Shown: positions 18,534-28,357, numbered from the stretch's first letter. The stretch: DNA of 64,000 nt from an uncultured Pseudomonadales bacterium (GCA_943788875.1 CALSSA010000009.1:248001-312000), one strand, 5' to 3'. Program-made: numbers and translations. The notes: a model not told the origin generated them from the letters alone.

Positions 18534-19600
18534 GCGCCCTCAACCTTAAAGTTCATCATACGCTCCAGAGAGCTAAACGCCTGGACGCCAATATCAGTAT
18601 CCACTTCAATCTCATTGCTGCCCTGCTTCAGACAGTCACGCAAATTTTGCAGGCTATTCATACCCATCCAGGGACAATTAGCGCAGCTGCGGCAATTGGC
18701 ACCGCTGCCGCCCGTTGGCGCAATCAGCAGTTGTTTATCGGGCACTGCCTGTTGCATCTTATAGAAAATGCCCTGATCGGTTGCCACAATCATCTGTTGA
18801 TGAGGCAGTTTTTGCGCAGCGGCAATCAACTGCGAGGTTGAACCCACCATATCGGCAATATCGACCACTGATTCAGGGGATTCCGGATGGACCAATATAG
18901 CGGCTTCTGGATAGACCTTTTTCAAGTCCAAAATACCTTTGGCCTTAAACTCCTCGTGAACAATACAGCTGCCGTCCCACATCAGCATATCGGCGCCAGT
19001 ATTTTTCTGCACATAGCCTCCAAGGTATTTATCCGGAGCCCAGAGTATCTTCTCGCCCAAGGCATCCAGATGGTCAACCACCTGCAATGCAATACTTGAG
19101 GTCACGACCCAGTCGGCTCGTGCTTTAACCGCAGCGGAGGTATTGGCATAGACCACTACAGTGCGATCGGGATGCTGATCACAGAACTGAGCGAACTCGT
19201 CTGCAGGACAACCGACATCAAGAGAGCATGTGGCCTCTAAAGTCGGCATCAGCACACGTTTGTTGGGGGTCAGAATCTTGGCGGTTTCGCCCATAAACTT
19301 AACCCCGGCAACCACCAATGTATCAGCGGCATGACTGTTGCCAAAGCGTGCCATATCCAGTGAGTCGGACACCACACCGCCGGTCTCTTCAGCCAGTGCC
19401 TGAATCAATGGATCGGTATAGTAATGGGCAATAATGACAGCATTCTTTTCGACTAACAGAGCCTTGATCTCGTCCTGCAGTGCAAGCGCATCCGCGGCAC
19501 CGATAGATGACTCAGCTGGTACCAGATCCAGATATTGCTCCACCAGTTTTTGATGGTCCGGATTGTCGGCGACGATAATATCTTGCTGTTGGTTGCCCAT
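18530..19600 (-). CDS. nadA: Quinolinate synthase NadA
   Basis: NadA condenses iminoaspartate with dihydroxyacetone phosphate to give quinolinate for NAD synthesis and needs a 4Fe-4S cluster. The 356-residue product has the three expected cluster cysteines: C125 ([10 protein letters not shown]), C212 ([10 protein letters not shown]) and C309, the last in the CxxCxxC run C303/C306/C309. AHYYTDP near residue 58 and [10 protein letters not shown] near 77 are substrate-site signatures. The stop codon and the last three codons fall in the edge of the 21-bp repeat array. It starts 14 bp after a 38-residue membrane-protein gene, probably in one transcript. Confidence 0.95.
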   Translation of the reverse strand: MGNQQQDIIVADNPDHQKLVEQYLDLVPAESSIGAADALALQDEIKALLVEKNAVIIAHYYTDPLIQALAEETGGVVSDSLDMARFGNSHAADTLVVAGVKFMGETAKILTPNKRVLMPTLEATCSLDVGCPADEFAQFCDQHPDRTVVVYANTSAAVKARADWVVTSSIALQVVDHLDALGEKILWAPDKYLGGYVQKNTGADMLMWDGSCIVHEEFKAKGILDLKKVYPEAAILVHPESPESVVDIADMVGSTSQLIAAAQKLPHQQMIVATDQGIFYKMQQAVPDKQLLIAPTGGSGANCRSCANCPWMGMNSLQNLRDCLKQGSNEIEVDTDIGVQAFSSLERMMNFKVEGA

Positions 19601-19614
19601 GATTAAACCTGTTT

Positions 19615-19731
19615 TTACATTCCCGACAGCCAGTAAACCACTGCGGTCATAGCAATTAGTAACACAGCAACAGCGGCAATGGCATCTGCTTGCGAATCGC
19701 CATTATTATCTTGCTCAGGTAGTTTGCTCAT
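19615..19731 (-). CDS. 38-residue single-pass membrane protein upstream of nadA
   Basis: ATG at 19731 opens a 38-codon frame on the minus strand, with an AGAG-type ribosome binding site six bases upstream and its stop 14 bp before nadA. The peptide has an acidic, polar N-terminus ([16 protein letters not shown]) and one hydrophobic segment of about 20 residues ([18 protein letters not shown]) ending in SGM, a classic small inner-membrane protein. I do not recognise a family. The clean spacing, start, and transmembrane profile argue that it is real; a role tied to NadA is only inferred from position. Confidence 0.6.
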   Translation of the reverse strand: MSKLPEQDNNGDSQADAIAAVAVLLIAMTAVVYWLSGM

Positions 19732-20012
19732 AAATAGTCTCTTTGTAATGTGGTGTGGCCCTCTGCAAAGGTTGCAGTTGAGCAGCATATTGGCATCAAA
19801 TTTCGAGGCGGCATTCTAACAATCTAATTCTCGACTGTCGCCCTTTGCGGCACCCCGGTTAGCTAGAAAATCAGTTCAACGGCCAAAACTCAGCAGGCAG
19901 GCCCCTTATTCCATTACTTTAACCACATATAGGTAAATAGTAATTTAAAAGAATAACCACTACCGCTATCATTACGCCCCCAAATATCAGTCCAGAGATT
20001 TAGCCTACATCT

Positions 20013-21677
20013 ATGTATAGATACGACCAATACGATCAGACACTTGTTGATGAGCGCGTTGCCCAATACCGCGACCAGACTCAGCGTTATCTCGCAGGTA
20101 ACATCAGCGAAGAAGAATTTCTTCCCCTGCGCCTGCAAAATGGACTCTATGTTCAGCGCCTTGCACCCATGTTACGGATCGCCGTGCCCTATGGCCTGCT
20201 ATCCAGCCAACAGATTCGCAAGCTGGCCCATATTTCGCGTAAATATGATAAAGGCTATGTGCACTTTACCACCAGACAGAACATCCAGCTCAACTGGCCT
20301 AAGCTAGAGGAAGTGCCAGACATTCTGGCCGAGCTCGCCACAGTTGAAATGCATGCAATCCAAACCAGCGGTAACTGCATTCGCAATACCACCACCGACC
20401 AGTATGCCGGCGTTGCTGCCGATGAGATCGAAGATCCCAGACCCTGGTGTGAAATTATCCGTCAGTGGTCAACAGTGCATCCTGAGTTTGCCTTTTTACC
20501 ACGCAAGTTCAAGATCGCTGTATGCGGTTCTGAAGAAGATCGAGCAGCCTTTCTGCTGCATGATATTGGCATCCAGCTGGTGACCAATGATCAGGGCGAA
20601 TCGGGCTTCCATATCTTTGTTGGCGGAGGTCTGGGCCGAACCCCAGTTATTGCCTCATCTATCCGCGAGTTCTTGCCCAAGCAGCATCTGTTGACCTATC
20701 TGGATGCCATTCTTCGAGTCTACAACCGCTATGGCAACCGCGATAACAAATACAAGGCTAGAATCAAAATACTGGTACGAGCCTGGACAGCAGAAGTCTT
20801 TGCCGAGCGCGTAGAGTCTGAATGGGCCCATTTAAAAGATGGCCCGGCTACCCTGACTGGTGAAGAAATTGAGCGCATGAAGAGCTTTTTCACCATGCCA
20901 GACTACAGGGTAGTGGATGCAGGTGCTCTGGATTCACAGCTCCAGCAGACAGCAGAACAGAGTAAAGCCTTTGCCCGCTGGCTAGAACGCAATACCAGAA
21001 CTCAAAAACAAGCGGGCTACAGATCTGTCAGCCTGTCATTGAAACCCGCGGGCGTCGCCCCAGGGGATGTGACTGACCAGCAGCTGGAGACCATTGCCGA
21101 TCTCGCCGATCGTTTCTCCTTTGGTGAACTGCGCTCAACCCACAATCAAAATATAGTGCTGACCGATGTGCTGGTATCCGAGCTCTTTGAACTCTGGGAG
21201 CTGGCTAGAGCGGCCGGGCTGGCAACACCAAATATAGGTACCATCAACGATATGATCTGCTGTCCCGGCGGCGACTACTGCTCATTGGCCAATGCCAAAT
21301 CCATCCCGGTGGCCGAGGCGATCCAGCGCAAATTTGACGATCTGGATTATGTCTATGATCTGGGTGACATAGAACTCAATATCTCAGGCTGCATGAATGC
21401 CTGTGGCCACCATCATGTTGGTCATATAGGTATTCTCGGCGTGGATAAAAAAGGCGAGGAATGGTACCAGATTCAAATTGGCGGCAGCGCTAGCAAAGAT
21501 GCTGCTCTGGCCAAGGTATTGGGCCCCTCTCTATCCAGAGACGCAGTGACCGGCAGTATCGAAAAACTATTAGATGTGTATGTTGAAAACCGCCTCGAAG
21601 GCGAAACCTTCCTAGCCGCATACCAGCGTATTGGCATCGATAAATTCAAGGAGCGAGTGTATGCGCCAACTGCTTAA
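20013..21677 (+). CDS. cysI: Sulfite reductase hemoprotein (assimilatory nitrite/sulfite reductase family)
   Basis: The 554-residue siroheme protein carries out six-electron reduction of sulfite to sulfide for cysteine synthesis. The four ligands shared by the 4Fe-4S cluster and siroheme are visible as C417 and C423 (CPGGDYC) and C460 and C464 (SGCMNACGHHH). Substrate-site residues appear in FTTRQNIQ near residue 85 and TSGNCIRNTT near 118. No flavoprotein partner (CysJ) is nearby, so the electron donor may be ferredoxin or an unlinked flavoprotein. The next gene, DUF934, overlaps its 3' end, the same pair found in Pseudomonas. Closely related ferredoxin-nitrite reductases are an alternative. 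Confidence 0.88.
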   Translation: MYRYDQYDQTLVDERVAQYRDQTQRYLAGNISEEEFLPLRLQNGLYVQRLAPMLRIAVPYGLLSSQQIRKLAHISRKYDKGYVHFTTRQNIQLNWPKLEEVPDILAELATVEMHAIQTSGNCIRNTTTDQYAGVAADEIEDPRPWCEIIRQWSTVHPEFAFLPRKFKIAVCGSEEDRAAFLLHDIGIQLVTNDQGESGFHIFVGGGLGRTPVIASSIREFLPKQHLLTYLDAILRVYNRYGNRDNKYKARIKILVRAWTAEVFAERVESEWAHLKDGPATLTGEEIERMKSFFTMPDYRVVDAGALDSQLQQTAEQSKAFARWLERNTRTQKQAGYRSVSLSLKPAGVAPGDVTDQQLETIADLADRFSFGELRSTHNQNIVLTDVLVSELFELWELARAAGLATPNIGTINDMICCPGGDYCSLANAKSIPVAEAIQRKFDDLDYVYDLGDIELNISGCMNACGHHHVGHIGILGVDKKGEEWYQIQIGGSASKDAALAKVLGPSLSRDAVTGSIEKLLDVYVENRLEGETFLAAYQRIGIDKFKERVYAPTA

Positions 21678-22170
21678 AGACGGTCAGGTAATAGACAATA
21701 CCTGGCACAGGGTCGAGGCCGAATTAGACGCCGAGCAAAAGACTTTGCCCAGTGGCGATATTTTAGTGCCATTATCAATGTGGCAAAACAACCAACCAGC
21801 ACTGGAAAACCACATTGGCGCTGTAGGGCTGTGGATCAATGGCAATGAAGAGATTGAAGCCATTGCCGATTCAATGGCTGATTCAATTGCGACAGTCCCA
21901 TTGATCGCTATCAACTTCCCCAAGTTTGTCGATGGTCGCGGCTTTTCCGTCGCTCGTCTGCTGCGCGATCGCTACGGTTATCAAGGCGAATTGCGCGCTG
22001 TGGGACAGATCATTCGCGACCAGCTATTCTTACTTAAGCGATGTGGGTTCAATGCCTTTCAGTTTGAGTCAGAGATTGATCTTGCCGAAGCGGCCAAGTC
22101 ACTGGCAGACTTCTCCGAGGCTTATCAGGTCGCAGCAGATCAACCAGAGCCATTATTCAAAAGACGTTAA
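21661..22170 (+). CDS. DUF934 protein, sulfite-reductase partner
   Basis: The start is ATG 21661, which has AGGAG eight bases upstream and lies 17 bp inside the end of the sulfite reductase gene; longer in-frame starts run further into that gene. The 169-residue product has the family core FPKFVDGRGFSVARLLRDRY near residue 87 and ending QLFLLKRCGFNAFQ near 128. DUF934 proteins are regularly encoded next to siroheme sulfite reductases, and a role in sulfite reduction is proposed from context, not demonstrated here. Translational coupling with cysI is likely. Confidence 0.85.
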   Translation: MRQLLKDGQVIDNTWHRVEAELDAEQKTLPSGDILVPLSMWQNNQPALENHIGAVGLWINGNEEIEAIADSMADSIATVPLIAINFPKFVDGRGFSVARLLRDRYGYQGELRAVGQIIRDQLFLLKRCGFNAFQFESEIDLAEAAKSLADFSEAYQVAADQPEPLFKRR

Positions 22171-22218
22171 AAGGCCCGATCAAGCAATCCTGCGGCCGAA
22201 ACGATGTAGGTAGGTAAA

Positions 22219-23385
22219 ATGGATCATCATGTTATCCAGATTTTCTTTTTGATCTTTAGCGGCGGCGCTGTACTGGCGTCTCTGGCGCTATTTACCCGTC
22301 AACCTCTGCTGGTCGCCTACATTGCTCTGGGCGCCACCATGGGTCCCCACGGCCTCGGCTGGGTAACAGATGTCGACCTTATCGGCCAGATTGCCAGTAT
22401 TGGCATTATCTTCTTATTGTTTCTACTGGGGCTCGACATGCAGCCTCAGGCTCTGTGGCGCGTGCTGCGACAGGTAACTCATATCACCCTAATCAGCTCG
22501 CTGCTGTTTGCCGCTGTGGGTTTTCTGGTAGCTCACCAGTTCAATTACAGCTTTATTGAATGCCTGATTATTGGTATCTCAATGATGTTCTCCAGCACCA
22601 TTATTGGTATTAAATTACTGCCCACCACTGCCCTGCATCACAAGCATTCCGGCGAACTGATGATTGGTATGCTGCTAATGCAGGATTTTCTCGCAATCTT
22701 TGTGTTGCTATTACTGATCTCCGATGTGTCCGGCAGCGCAGGTCTACTGCACTTTGGTCGCAGTCTGATTGCCCTGCCGCTGTTGATCGGTGGCTCAGTG
22801 CTTGTGGTGCGGTATGTGCTGCAACCATTGTTTGCGCGCTTTGATCGCATTGGTGAATATATCTTCTTACTCGCCATTGGCTGGTGCCTTGGGGTTGCAG
22901 AGCTCGCCGAAGTCATTGGTCTGTCTCGTGAGATTGGTGCCTTTATTGCCGGCATTTCCATAGCGACAAGCCCCATTGCCCAGTATATCGCCCTCAACCT
23001 AAAACCATTGCGGGACTTCTTCCTTATACTATTTTTCTTCTCTCTGGGTGGCGGCTTCGATCTGTCGTTGATTCCCCACATTATTGTACCGGCGCTGATA
23101 CTGGCCGCGATTATGCTGACAGTAAAACCACTGGCCTATCGCTATCTGCTCAGAGCCCAGAGTGAAACCAACAAACTGTCCTGGGATATTGGCTTTCGAC
23201 TGGGCCAGAACAGTGAGTTTTCCCTGCTGATTGCCTATATTGCCTTTAATACCCAACTAATTGGCAATAACGCCTCACATCTAATACAGGCAGCCGCTAT
23301 TATCACCTTCTTAATTTCCAGCTATATAGTGGTGTTCAACTTCCCCAGCCCCATTGCCCTGTCGGATCGACTACGCAGAGATTAG
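22219..23385 (+). CDS. CPA2-family cation:proton antiporter (KefB-like membrane domain)
   Basis: This 388-residue membrane protein has about 12 hydrophobic segments of the Na_H_Exchanger fold, including GSAGLLHF-type loops and the conserved QDFLAIFVLLL stretch near residue 154 and SREIGAFIAGISIA near 236. Members exchange K+ or Na+ for protons. Unlike KefB/KefC it stops after the membrane domain, with no C-terminal RCK/TrkA-N nucleotide-binding domain, so glutathione- or NAD-gating is not expected from this chain. It is 48 bp after the DUF934 gene on the same strand, which may be read-through rather than a functional operon. Confidence 0.82.
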   Translation: MDHHVIQIFFLIFSGGAVLASLALFTRQPLLVAYIALGATMGPHGLGWVTDVDLIGQIASIGIIFLLFLLGLDMQPQALWRVLRQVTHITLISSLLFAAVGFLVAHQFNYSFIECLIIGISMMFSSTIIGIKLLPTTALHHKHSGELMIGMLLMQDFLAIFVLLLLISDVSGSAGLLHFGRSLIALPLLIGGSVLVVRYVLQPLFARFDRIGEYIFLLAIGWCLGVAELAEVIGLSREIGAFIAGISIATSPIAQYIALNLKPLRDFFLILFFFSLGGGFDLSLIPHIIVPALILAAIMLTVKPLAYRYLLRAQSETNKLSWDIGFRLGQNSEFSLLIAYIAFNTQLIGNNASHLIQAAAIITFLISSYIVVFNFPSPIALSDRLRRD

Positions 23386-23563
23386 CCGCGCCTGCCACTA
23401 AATTAAAGCCGCTTAGACAGCGCAAAAACAGCTATTTGAAAGCCGCCTCTGGTATTTAGCCCTGCGCATGGTTTATTTTCTGCTATTCTGATATTGATTG
23501 AATGGGCCACGAATTATCGGGCTGGCAATGGACTAGCAACAGTGACAAACAGGATGTTTATCA

Positions 23564-24589
23564 ATGATCAACCAGACCGCACCGGCGTCAAAAGCGAATG
23601 CCATCCATCCAAAAATCTCCGACGAGCTGCCCAATAGCAGCGGTAGCGAATATCGTATTAGTACGGATCTGTCGTCTGAACTGCGGGTCGCTACATTGGT
23701 CTACTTCAGTATCCAGCAGGAATTTAACCATATCAGCAAAGCCATCAAAGCCGGGGCAACGCCAAAGATTGATGGCATCAGCCCATTGCTTGAGGCTCTG
23801 GTTGCCAGTGTCATTCGCAATCCTGCTGCTGGCGTGTGGCTTGCCAGACTCAAAAGCAAAAGTAGCTACGCCCACCGTCACTGTATTTCCTGTGCGATCC
23901 TCTGTGCCGTGATGGGGCGTCAGCTGGGACTCGATTCAGACTCAATGTTTCAGCTGGGTCTGTCCGGCCTATTTATGGACAGTGGCAAGCTCCTGCTGCC
24001 AGACAGGCTACTGCGCAAAATCGAATCTTTAACCGAGGAAGAGCAACAAGAAGCCCGCAGTCATACTGAACTCGGCCTCAAAGCAGTCAAACGCGCTGGG
24101 CTGCCCGTCCAAGTTGTACAGGTGATTCAGTCCCATCATGAGCGCTTTGATGGCTCCGGTTATCCAGGTGGGCTTACAGGTAGCGATATCCCTCTGTATG
24201 CTCGAATTGCCTCCATAGTTGACTGCTATGACGCCATGACCAGCCCAAGATATTACGCCACACCGATACCCCATTCCGAGGCCATTATGAAACTGGCCAG
24301 CTGGCGCAAAAGCCTATTCCAAAAAGAATTAGTGGATACCTTTATACAGGCAATAGGACTCTACCCACCGGGCTCATTAGTCGAGCTAACCAATGGCGAG
24401 GTTGCAGTGGTCAGTGAGTTTCGACCGGGAATGGGCCGCAAGCCTGAGTTGACAGTGATTTTAGATCGGGAGAAAAAGCGACTACCGCGCAAGAAGGTTA
24501 TTGTTCTTACCGGCAAAGAAGGCAATATAGATATTGCTAAGAACCTGCCCCCGGATGCCTACAACCTGGATCCGGAAGCAATATTTTAA
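23564..24589 (+). CDS. HD-GYP-domain protein with altered HD dyad
   Basis: The 341-residue protein has an HD-GYP domain at about residues 95-240, the fold of cyclic-di-GMP phosphodiesterases. HRHC (104-107), RSHTELG (H167), HHERFDGSGYP (191-201) and VDCYDAMT (220-227) are all canonical. However, the HD dyad reads M138-D139 in LFMDSGKLLLP, so one metal ligand is missing. The N-terminal 90 residues match no domain I recognise, and the C-terminal 70 resemble the small beta tail seen after many HD-GYP domains. It may be weakly active, bind c-di-GMP without hydrolysis, or act on another substrate. AGGA lies nine bases before the ATG. Confidence 0.82.
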   Translation: MINQTAPASKANAIHPKISDELPNSSGSEYRISTDLSSELRVATLVYFSIQQEFNHISKAIKAGATPKIDGISPLLEALVASVIRNPAAGVWLARLKSKSSYAHRHCISCAILCAVMGRQLGLDSDSMFQLGLSGLFMDSGKLLLPDRLLRKIESLTEEEQQEARSHTELGLKAVKRAGLPVQVVQVIQSHHERFDGSGYPGGLTGSDIPLYARIASIVDCYDAMTSPRYYATPIPHSEAIMKLASWRKSLFQKELVDTFIQAIGLYPPGSLVELTNGEVAVVSEFRPGMGRKPELTVILDREKKRLPRKKVIVLTGKEGNIDIAKNLPPDAYNLDPEAIF

Positions 24590-24617
24590 AAGGGCAAAAG
24601 GAACAGTCTAAAAAGCC

Positions 24618-25679
24618 CTACAGCTGCTTATGGCTATTCTGGGTAAGTCGCGCCCACCATTTTAACATCAGACGATCTGCACTCTGCTCGGCGGCCAGCC
24701 CCAGTCGCTCATGAATTTTCTTTTTGCGCTCAAACACCACCTCAAACAGCTGCGCTTCTTTGCTGCGCGCCACCATATAGTCATCACTGGTTTGAATGCC
24801 ATCCACTAGAGCCATATCCAGCGCCTGAGTGCCATACCAAGTTTCCCCAGTAGCAATCTTATCGATATCCACCTTAGGCCTCATGGTCGACACATGGGAT
24901 TTAAATAACTCGTGAACCTCTTCCAGTTCGGCAACAAATTTCTTGCGTGCCGCATCGGTGTTTTCACCCAGCATGGTCATGGTACGTTTGTACTTGCCCG
25001 CCGTTAGAATCTCGTAATCCACATCATTTTTCTTCAGTACCTTGCTGAAGTTGGGCATCTGCGCAACCACACCAATTGAGCCAATCACCGCAAAGGGCGC
25101 GGCAAGAATCTTATCCGCTACACAGGCCATCATATAGCCGCCACTGGCAGCCACCTCGTCGACACAGACTGTCAGAGGGATTTTTGCCTGGCGGAACCGA
25201 TCCAGCTGGCTGCTGGCAAGTCCATAGCTATGCACCATACCTCCAGGACTCTCCAGTTTGACCAACACCTCGTCATTACTGTTAGCCTGAGTCAAAATAG
25301 CAGTCACCTCCTCGCGCAGATGACTGACTGCAGAAGCGCTCACATCACCTACAAACGTCAGCACAAACACCCTGCTCTTGACCTCGTCCTCCGCGTCAGA
25401 GTCGGCTTTGTGAGCTTTCTTGTCTAACTTAGCCTGCTTCTTTTTAGCCTTGTGCAGCTTTTTCTCTTCAGCTTTCTGCATCGACTCATCCATAGTCGCA
25501 AGAAGCATCGCCTCAGACATATCATCGAACTGCTGATTAAGCGGTGTAATCTCAAGATGGCCTTTATCGGCGCTGTGCTTATGTTTTTGACTCGCAGCAA
25601 TACTGACAATAATCAGTACAGCAAAAACCACGGTGGCCGCCTTGGCCAGAAATAACCCATACTCAATTAAAAATTCCAA
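24618..25679 (-). CDS. sohB: Inner-membrane serine protease SohB (S49 family)
   Basis: The 353-residue product resembles SohB, an S49 peptidase with its active site on the periplasmic side. One N-terminal membrane anchor (about 8-30) precedes a highly charged lysine-rich linker (about 65-100) and the protease core. The nucleophile is S179 in VAASGGYMMAC, and the general-base lysine is about K229 in TAGKYKRT, matching the Ser-Lys dyad spacing of the family. The oxyanion-side SPGG is at 144-147. It converges with the HD-GYP gene and lies downstream of nudC on the same strand with a 71-bp gap. Confidence 0.9.
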   Translation of the reverse strand: MEFLIEYGLFLAKAATVVFAVLIIVSIAASQKHKHSADKGHLEITPLNQQFDDMSEAMLLATMDESMQKAEEKKLHKAKKKQAKLDKKAHKADSDAEDEVKSRVFVLTFVGDVSASAVSHLREEVTAILTQANSNDEVLVKLESPGGMVHSYGLASSQLDRFRQAKIPLTVCVDEVAASGGYMMACVADKILAAPFAVIGSIGVVAQMPNFSKVLKKNDVDYEILTAGKYKRTMTMLGENTDAARKKFVAELEEVHELFKSHVSTMRPKVDIDKIATGETWYGTQALDMALVDGIQTSDDYMVARSKEAQLFEVVFERKKKIHERLGLAAEQSADRLMLKWWARLTQNSHKQL

Positions 25680-25750
25680 CGCTTACTCCAGACTTGTTCA
25701 AAAGGTAAATTATAGATTAGTTTTTCGAATCCTACTTCGCTCTCTAAGGA

Positions 25751-26602
25751 TTAGTTAGCTGCAGCACTGGCTTCATCGACAAACTGCTGTATTAACTGTC
25801 CCGACATAATCGTTGAAGGGGGGATTTTAAAAGGCAACTGATCATAGGGGAACCAGTCGGCCTCGCTGATCTCGACGCCATCCACATGAATCTCATCAGT
25901 TACAGCCTCAGCGATAAAGCCAAGCATTAGCTGGCCGGGAAAGGGCCATGACTGACTCCCCACATAGCGAATATTGGTAATTTCAACCCCTACCTCTTCA
26001 AATACTTCCCGGTGCAGGGCCTGTTCAGCACTTTCACCTGCCTCCAAAAACCCAGCCAAAGTACTAAACATACCGTCGGGCCAGCTGGGCTGACGCGCCA
26101 ACAAGCAATGGTCTCCTCTGGTAACAACTACAATCACACAGGGAGAAATACGCGGATAATTATCAACATTGCAGGGTTCACAGCGCATGGCATGCTCTGA
26201 GCCTGATGCTTGCATAGCAATGCCACAGCTGCCACAAAATTTGTGGCTATCCTGCCAGCCCAGTAACTGCACAGCACGGCATGCCATCGTAAACTGCTCA
26301 TCATTGGCGCCAATCAGAAGGCTGCGCAATTCAACCAGTTTAAACCCGGCGGCGGCTTTGGCTTCCGGCAGCAACTCCCAAACATGACAGTCAACAGACT
26401 GATACTGACCCAACAGCAATCGCCGCTCACAGAAAAACTTCAATTGATCCGCAGCCTCATGGTCAATTAAAAGACTATTCTCTTGACGCTGATCAGCCGG
26501 CACCAGAATATTTCCCTCGACGATGGCTAATATCCATTTTTTTTCTGTATTAAGAGCTGTGGGGTTGGCATGAAAGCCTTTGAGGATCTGTGATTGTGAC
26601 AA
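25751..26602 (-). CDS. nudC: NAD(H) pyrophosphatase / NAD-RNA decapping enzyme NudC
   Basis: NudC hydrolyses NADH and removes NAD caps from RNA. The 283-residue product has a zinc ribbon with C123, C126, C141 and C144, then the Nudix box from G184 to V206 fitting GX5EX7REUXEEXGU (E190, R198, E199, E202, E203). The NudC-specific motif downstream is SQSWPFPGQ, one residue off the textbook SQPWPFPxS at two places but clearly the same. The N-terminal domain (about 1-115) is the usual non-catalytic part. It is divergent from nhaB. Confidence 0.93.
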   Translation of the reverse strand: MSQSQILKGFHANPTALNTEKKWILAIVEGNILVPADQRQENSLLIDHEAADQLKFFCERRLLLGQYQSVDCHVWELLPEAKAAAGFKLVELRSLLIGANDEQFTMACRAVQLLGWQDSHKFCGSCGIAMQASGSEHAMRCEPCNVDNYPRISPCVIVVVTRGDHCLLARQPSWPDGMFSTLAGFLEAGESAEQALHREVFEEVGVEITNIRYVGSQSWPFPGQLMLGFIAEAVTDEIHVDGVEISEADWFPYDQLPFKIPPSTIMSGQLIQQFVDEASAAAN

Positions 26603-26784
26603 TTTTTTTACGCCTTATAGGTAAGCATTTTTATGGCTCATAGCACTTGCAAAGTCGCAGCGTCGACGCTAAGGTTTGAACCTGATTTTGACCTAGTCTA
26701 ACACGAATAAAAGCAGCCTATTGCCGGTCTTTACTGACAGGGAAAGGTATAAAAAGCAAAACAATCCAAATTTAGGAATATTCA

Positions 26785-28290
26785 ATGACACCTACATTGC
26801 CCCAAGCATTTAAAAAGAACTTTCTTGGCAATTCCCCGGAATGGTATCAAGCCGCTATCGTTGCATTTTTGGTACTCAACCCAATCTGCCTATATTTCTT
26901 CGGTCCCTTTGTGACTGGCTGGATGTTGATTGGAGAGTTTATTTTCACCTTGGCCATGGCGCTAAAATGCTACCCATTGCAGCCAGGTGGGCTGCTGGCA
27001 ATTCAAGCTGTAATATTGGGCATGACCAGTCCTGACGCTGTTTTTAAGGAAACCGTCAGTAACTTCTCAGTGATCATGCTGTTGATGTTTATGGTGGCTG
27101 GTATTTATTTTATGCGCGATATTCTGCTGTTTACCTTCACCAGAATCCTGCTGGGTGTCAAATCCAAGACCTTGCTGTCGGTCCTGTTCTGTGCGACCGG
27201 CGCAGTGTTGTCTGCTTTTCTCGATGCACTCACGGTAACTGCCGTACTAATCACGATCAGTGTTGGCTTCTACTCTGTCTATCACAAGGTGGCCTCAGGC
27301 AAGAAAATTGTCGATGACGGCCATGATCATGCCGATGACGATAGCCTGATTTCAAATCACAGACAGAACCTCGAAGACTTCCGCGCCTTTCTGCGCAGCC
27401 TGATTATGCACGGCGCTGTGGGTACAGCCCTGGGTGGAGTAATGACACTGGTGGGCGAGCCACAGAATTTGCTGATTGCAGAGCGAGCGAGCTGGGACTT
27501 TATGGAATTCTTCTTGCGTATGGCGCCAGTGACCTTGCCTGTGTTTGCCTGTGGCCTGATCACCTGTGTGCTATTGGAAAAATCAAAAATTCTTGGTTAC
27601 GGTGCCACTCTTCCCGATGAGGTGCGCCAGGTATTGCAGGAATCCAGCGACTACGAAGACTCCAAACGTACCATGTATGACAAAGCCGCACTTGTTACGC
27701 AGGGTATTGTCGCTATTATTTTAGTGCTTTCTCTGGGTTTCCATGTGGCTGAGGTGGGCATTATTGGTCTGATGGTTATTGTACTGCTGACTGCCTTTAA
27801 CGGCATTACCGAAGAGCATCGCATTGGCCATGCCTTTGAAGAGGCCCTGCCCTTTACTGCGCTGCTGGTTGTATTCTTTGCCATTGTTGCTGTGATTCAC
27901 GAGCAGCATCTGTTCTCACCAGTGATTCACTGGGTACTGGCAATGGATGAGTCAATTCAGCCAGGCATGTTCTTCCTCGCCAATGGTGTGCTGTCAGCCA
28001 TCAGTGACAATGTCTTTGTGGCTACTGTTTATATCAATGAAGTAAAAGCAGTGTTTGATGCTGGTGATATTACCCGCGAGCATTTCGACAAGCTGGTTAT
28101 CGCCATCAATACAGGCACCAACCTGCCAAGTGTTGCCACGCCAAATGGTCAGGCAGCATTCCTGTTCCTGCTGACCTCGGCACTGGCACCATTGATAAGA
28201 CTATCCTATATGCGCATGGTCATTATGGCCATGCCATACACCATCGTGCTGACCATCGTTGGTTTTCTCGGCGTTATGTATAACATCTAA
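26785..28290 (+). CDS. nhaB: Na+/H+ antiporter NhaB
   Basis: NhaB exports sodium in exchange for protons across the inner membrane. The 501-residue product is the usual length with about a dozen membrane helices. Family features include [17 protein letters not shown] near the N-terminus, [13 protein letters not shown] near 152, [15 protein letters not shown] near 220 and [13 protein letters not shown] near 410. It is a single gene, divergent from nudC and closed by a strong hairpin terminator. A sodium antiporter of this type suits a marine cell. Confidence 0.94.
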   Translation: MTPTLPQAFKKNFLGNSPEWYQAAIVAFLVLNPICLYFFGPFVTGWMLIGEFIFTLAMALKCYPLQPGGLLAIQAVILGMTSPDAVFKETVSNFSVIMLLMFMVAGIYFMRDILLFTFTRILLGVKSKTLLSVLFCATGAVLSAFLDALTVTAVLITISVGFYSVYHKVASGKKIVDDGHDHADDDSLISNHRQNLEDFRAFLRSLIMHGAVGTALGGVMTLVGEPQNLLIAERASWDFMEFFLRMAPVTLPVFACGLITCVLLEKSKILGYGATLPDEVRQVLQESSDYEDSKRTMYDKAALVTQGIVAIILVLSLGFHVAEVGIIGLMVIVLLTAFNGITEEHRIGHAFEEALPFTALLVVFFAIVAVIHEQHLFSPVIHWVLAMDESIQPGMFFLANGVLSAISDNVFVATVYINEVKAVFDAGDITREHFDKLVIAINTGTNLPSVATPNGQAAFLFLLTSALAPLIRLSYMRMVIMAMPYTIVLTIVGFLGVMYNI

Positions 28291-28304
28291 AAGTTAGTCG
28301 ATAT

Positions 28305-28341
28305 AAAAAAGGCCGGGTTATTACTAACCCGGCCTTTTTTT
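28305..28341. terminator. Bidirectional intrinsic terminator between nhaB and the acyl-CoA dehydrogenase
   Basis: A perfect 10-bp stem GGCCGGGTTA / TAACCCGGCC (28311-28334) with loop TTAC is flanked by six A residues on the left and seven T residues on the right. It therefore works as a Rho-independent terminator in both directions, and the two genes it separates are convergent. Confidence 0.93.
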
Positions 28342-28357
28342 ATACTTAAATTAAAAA

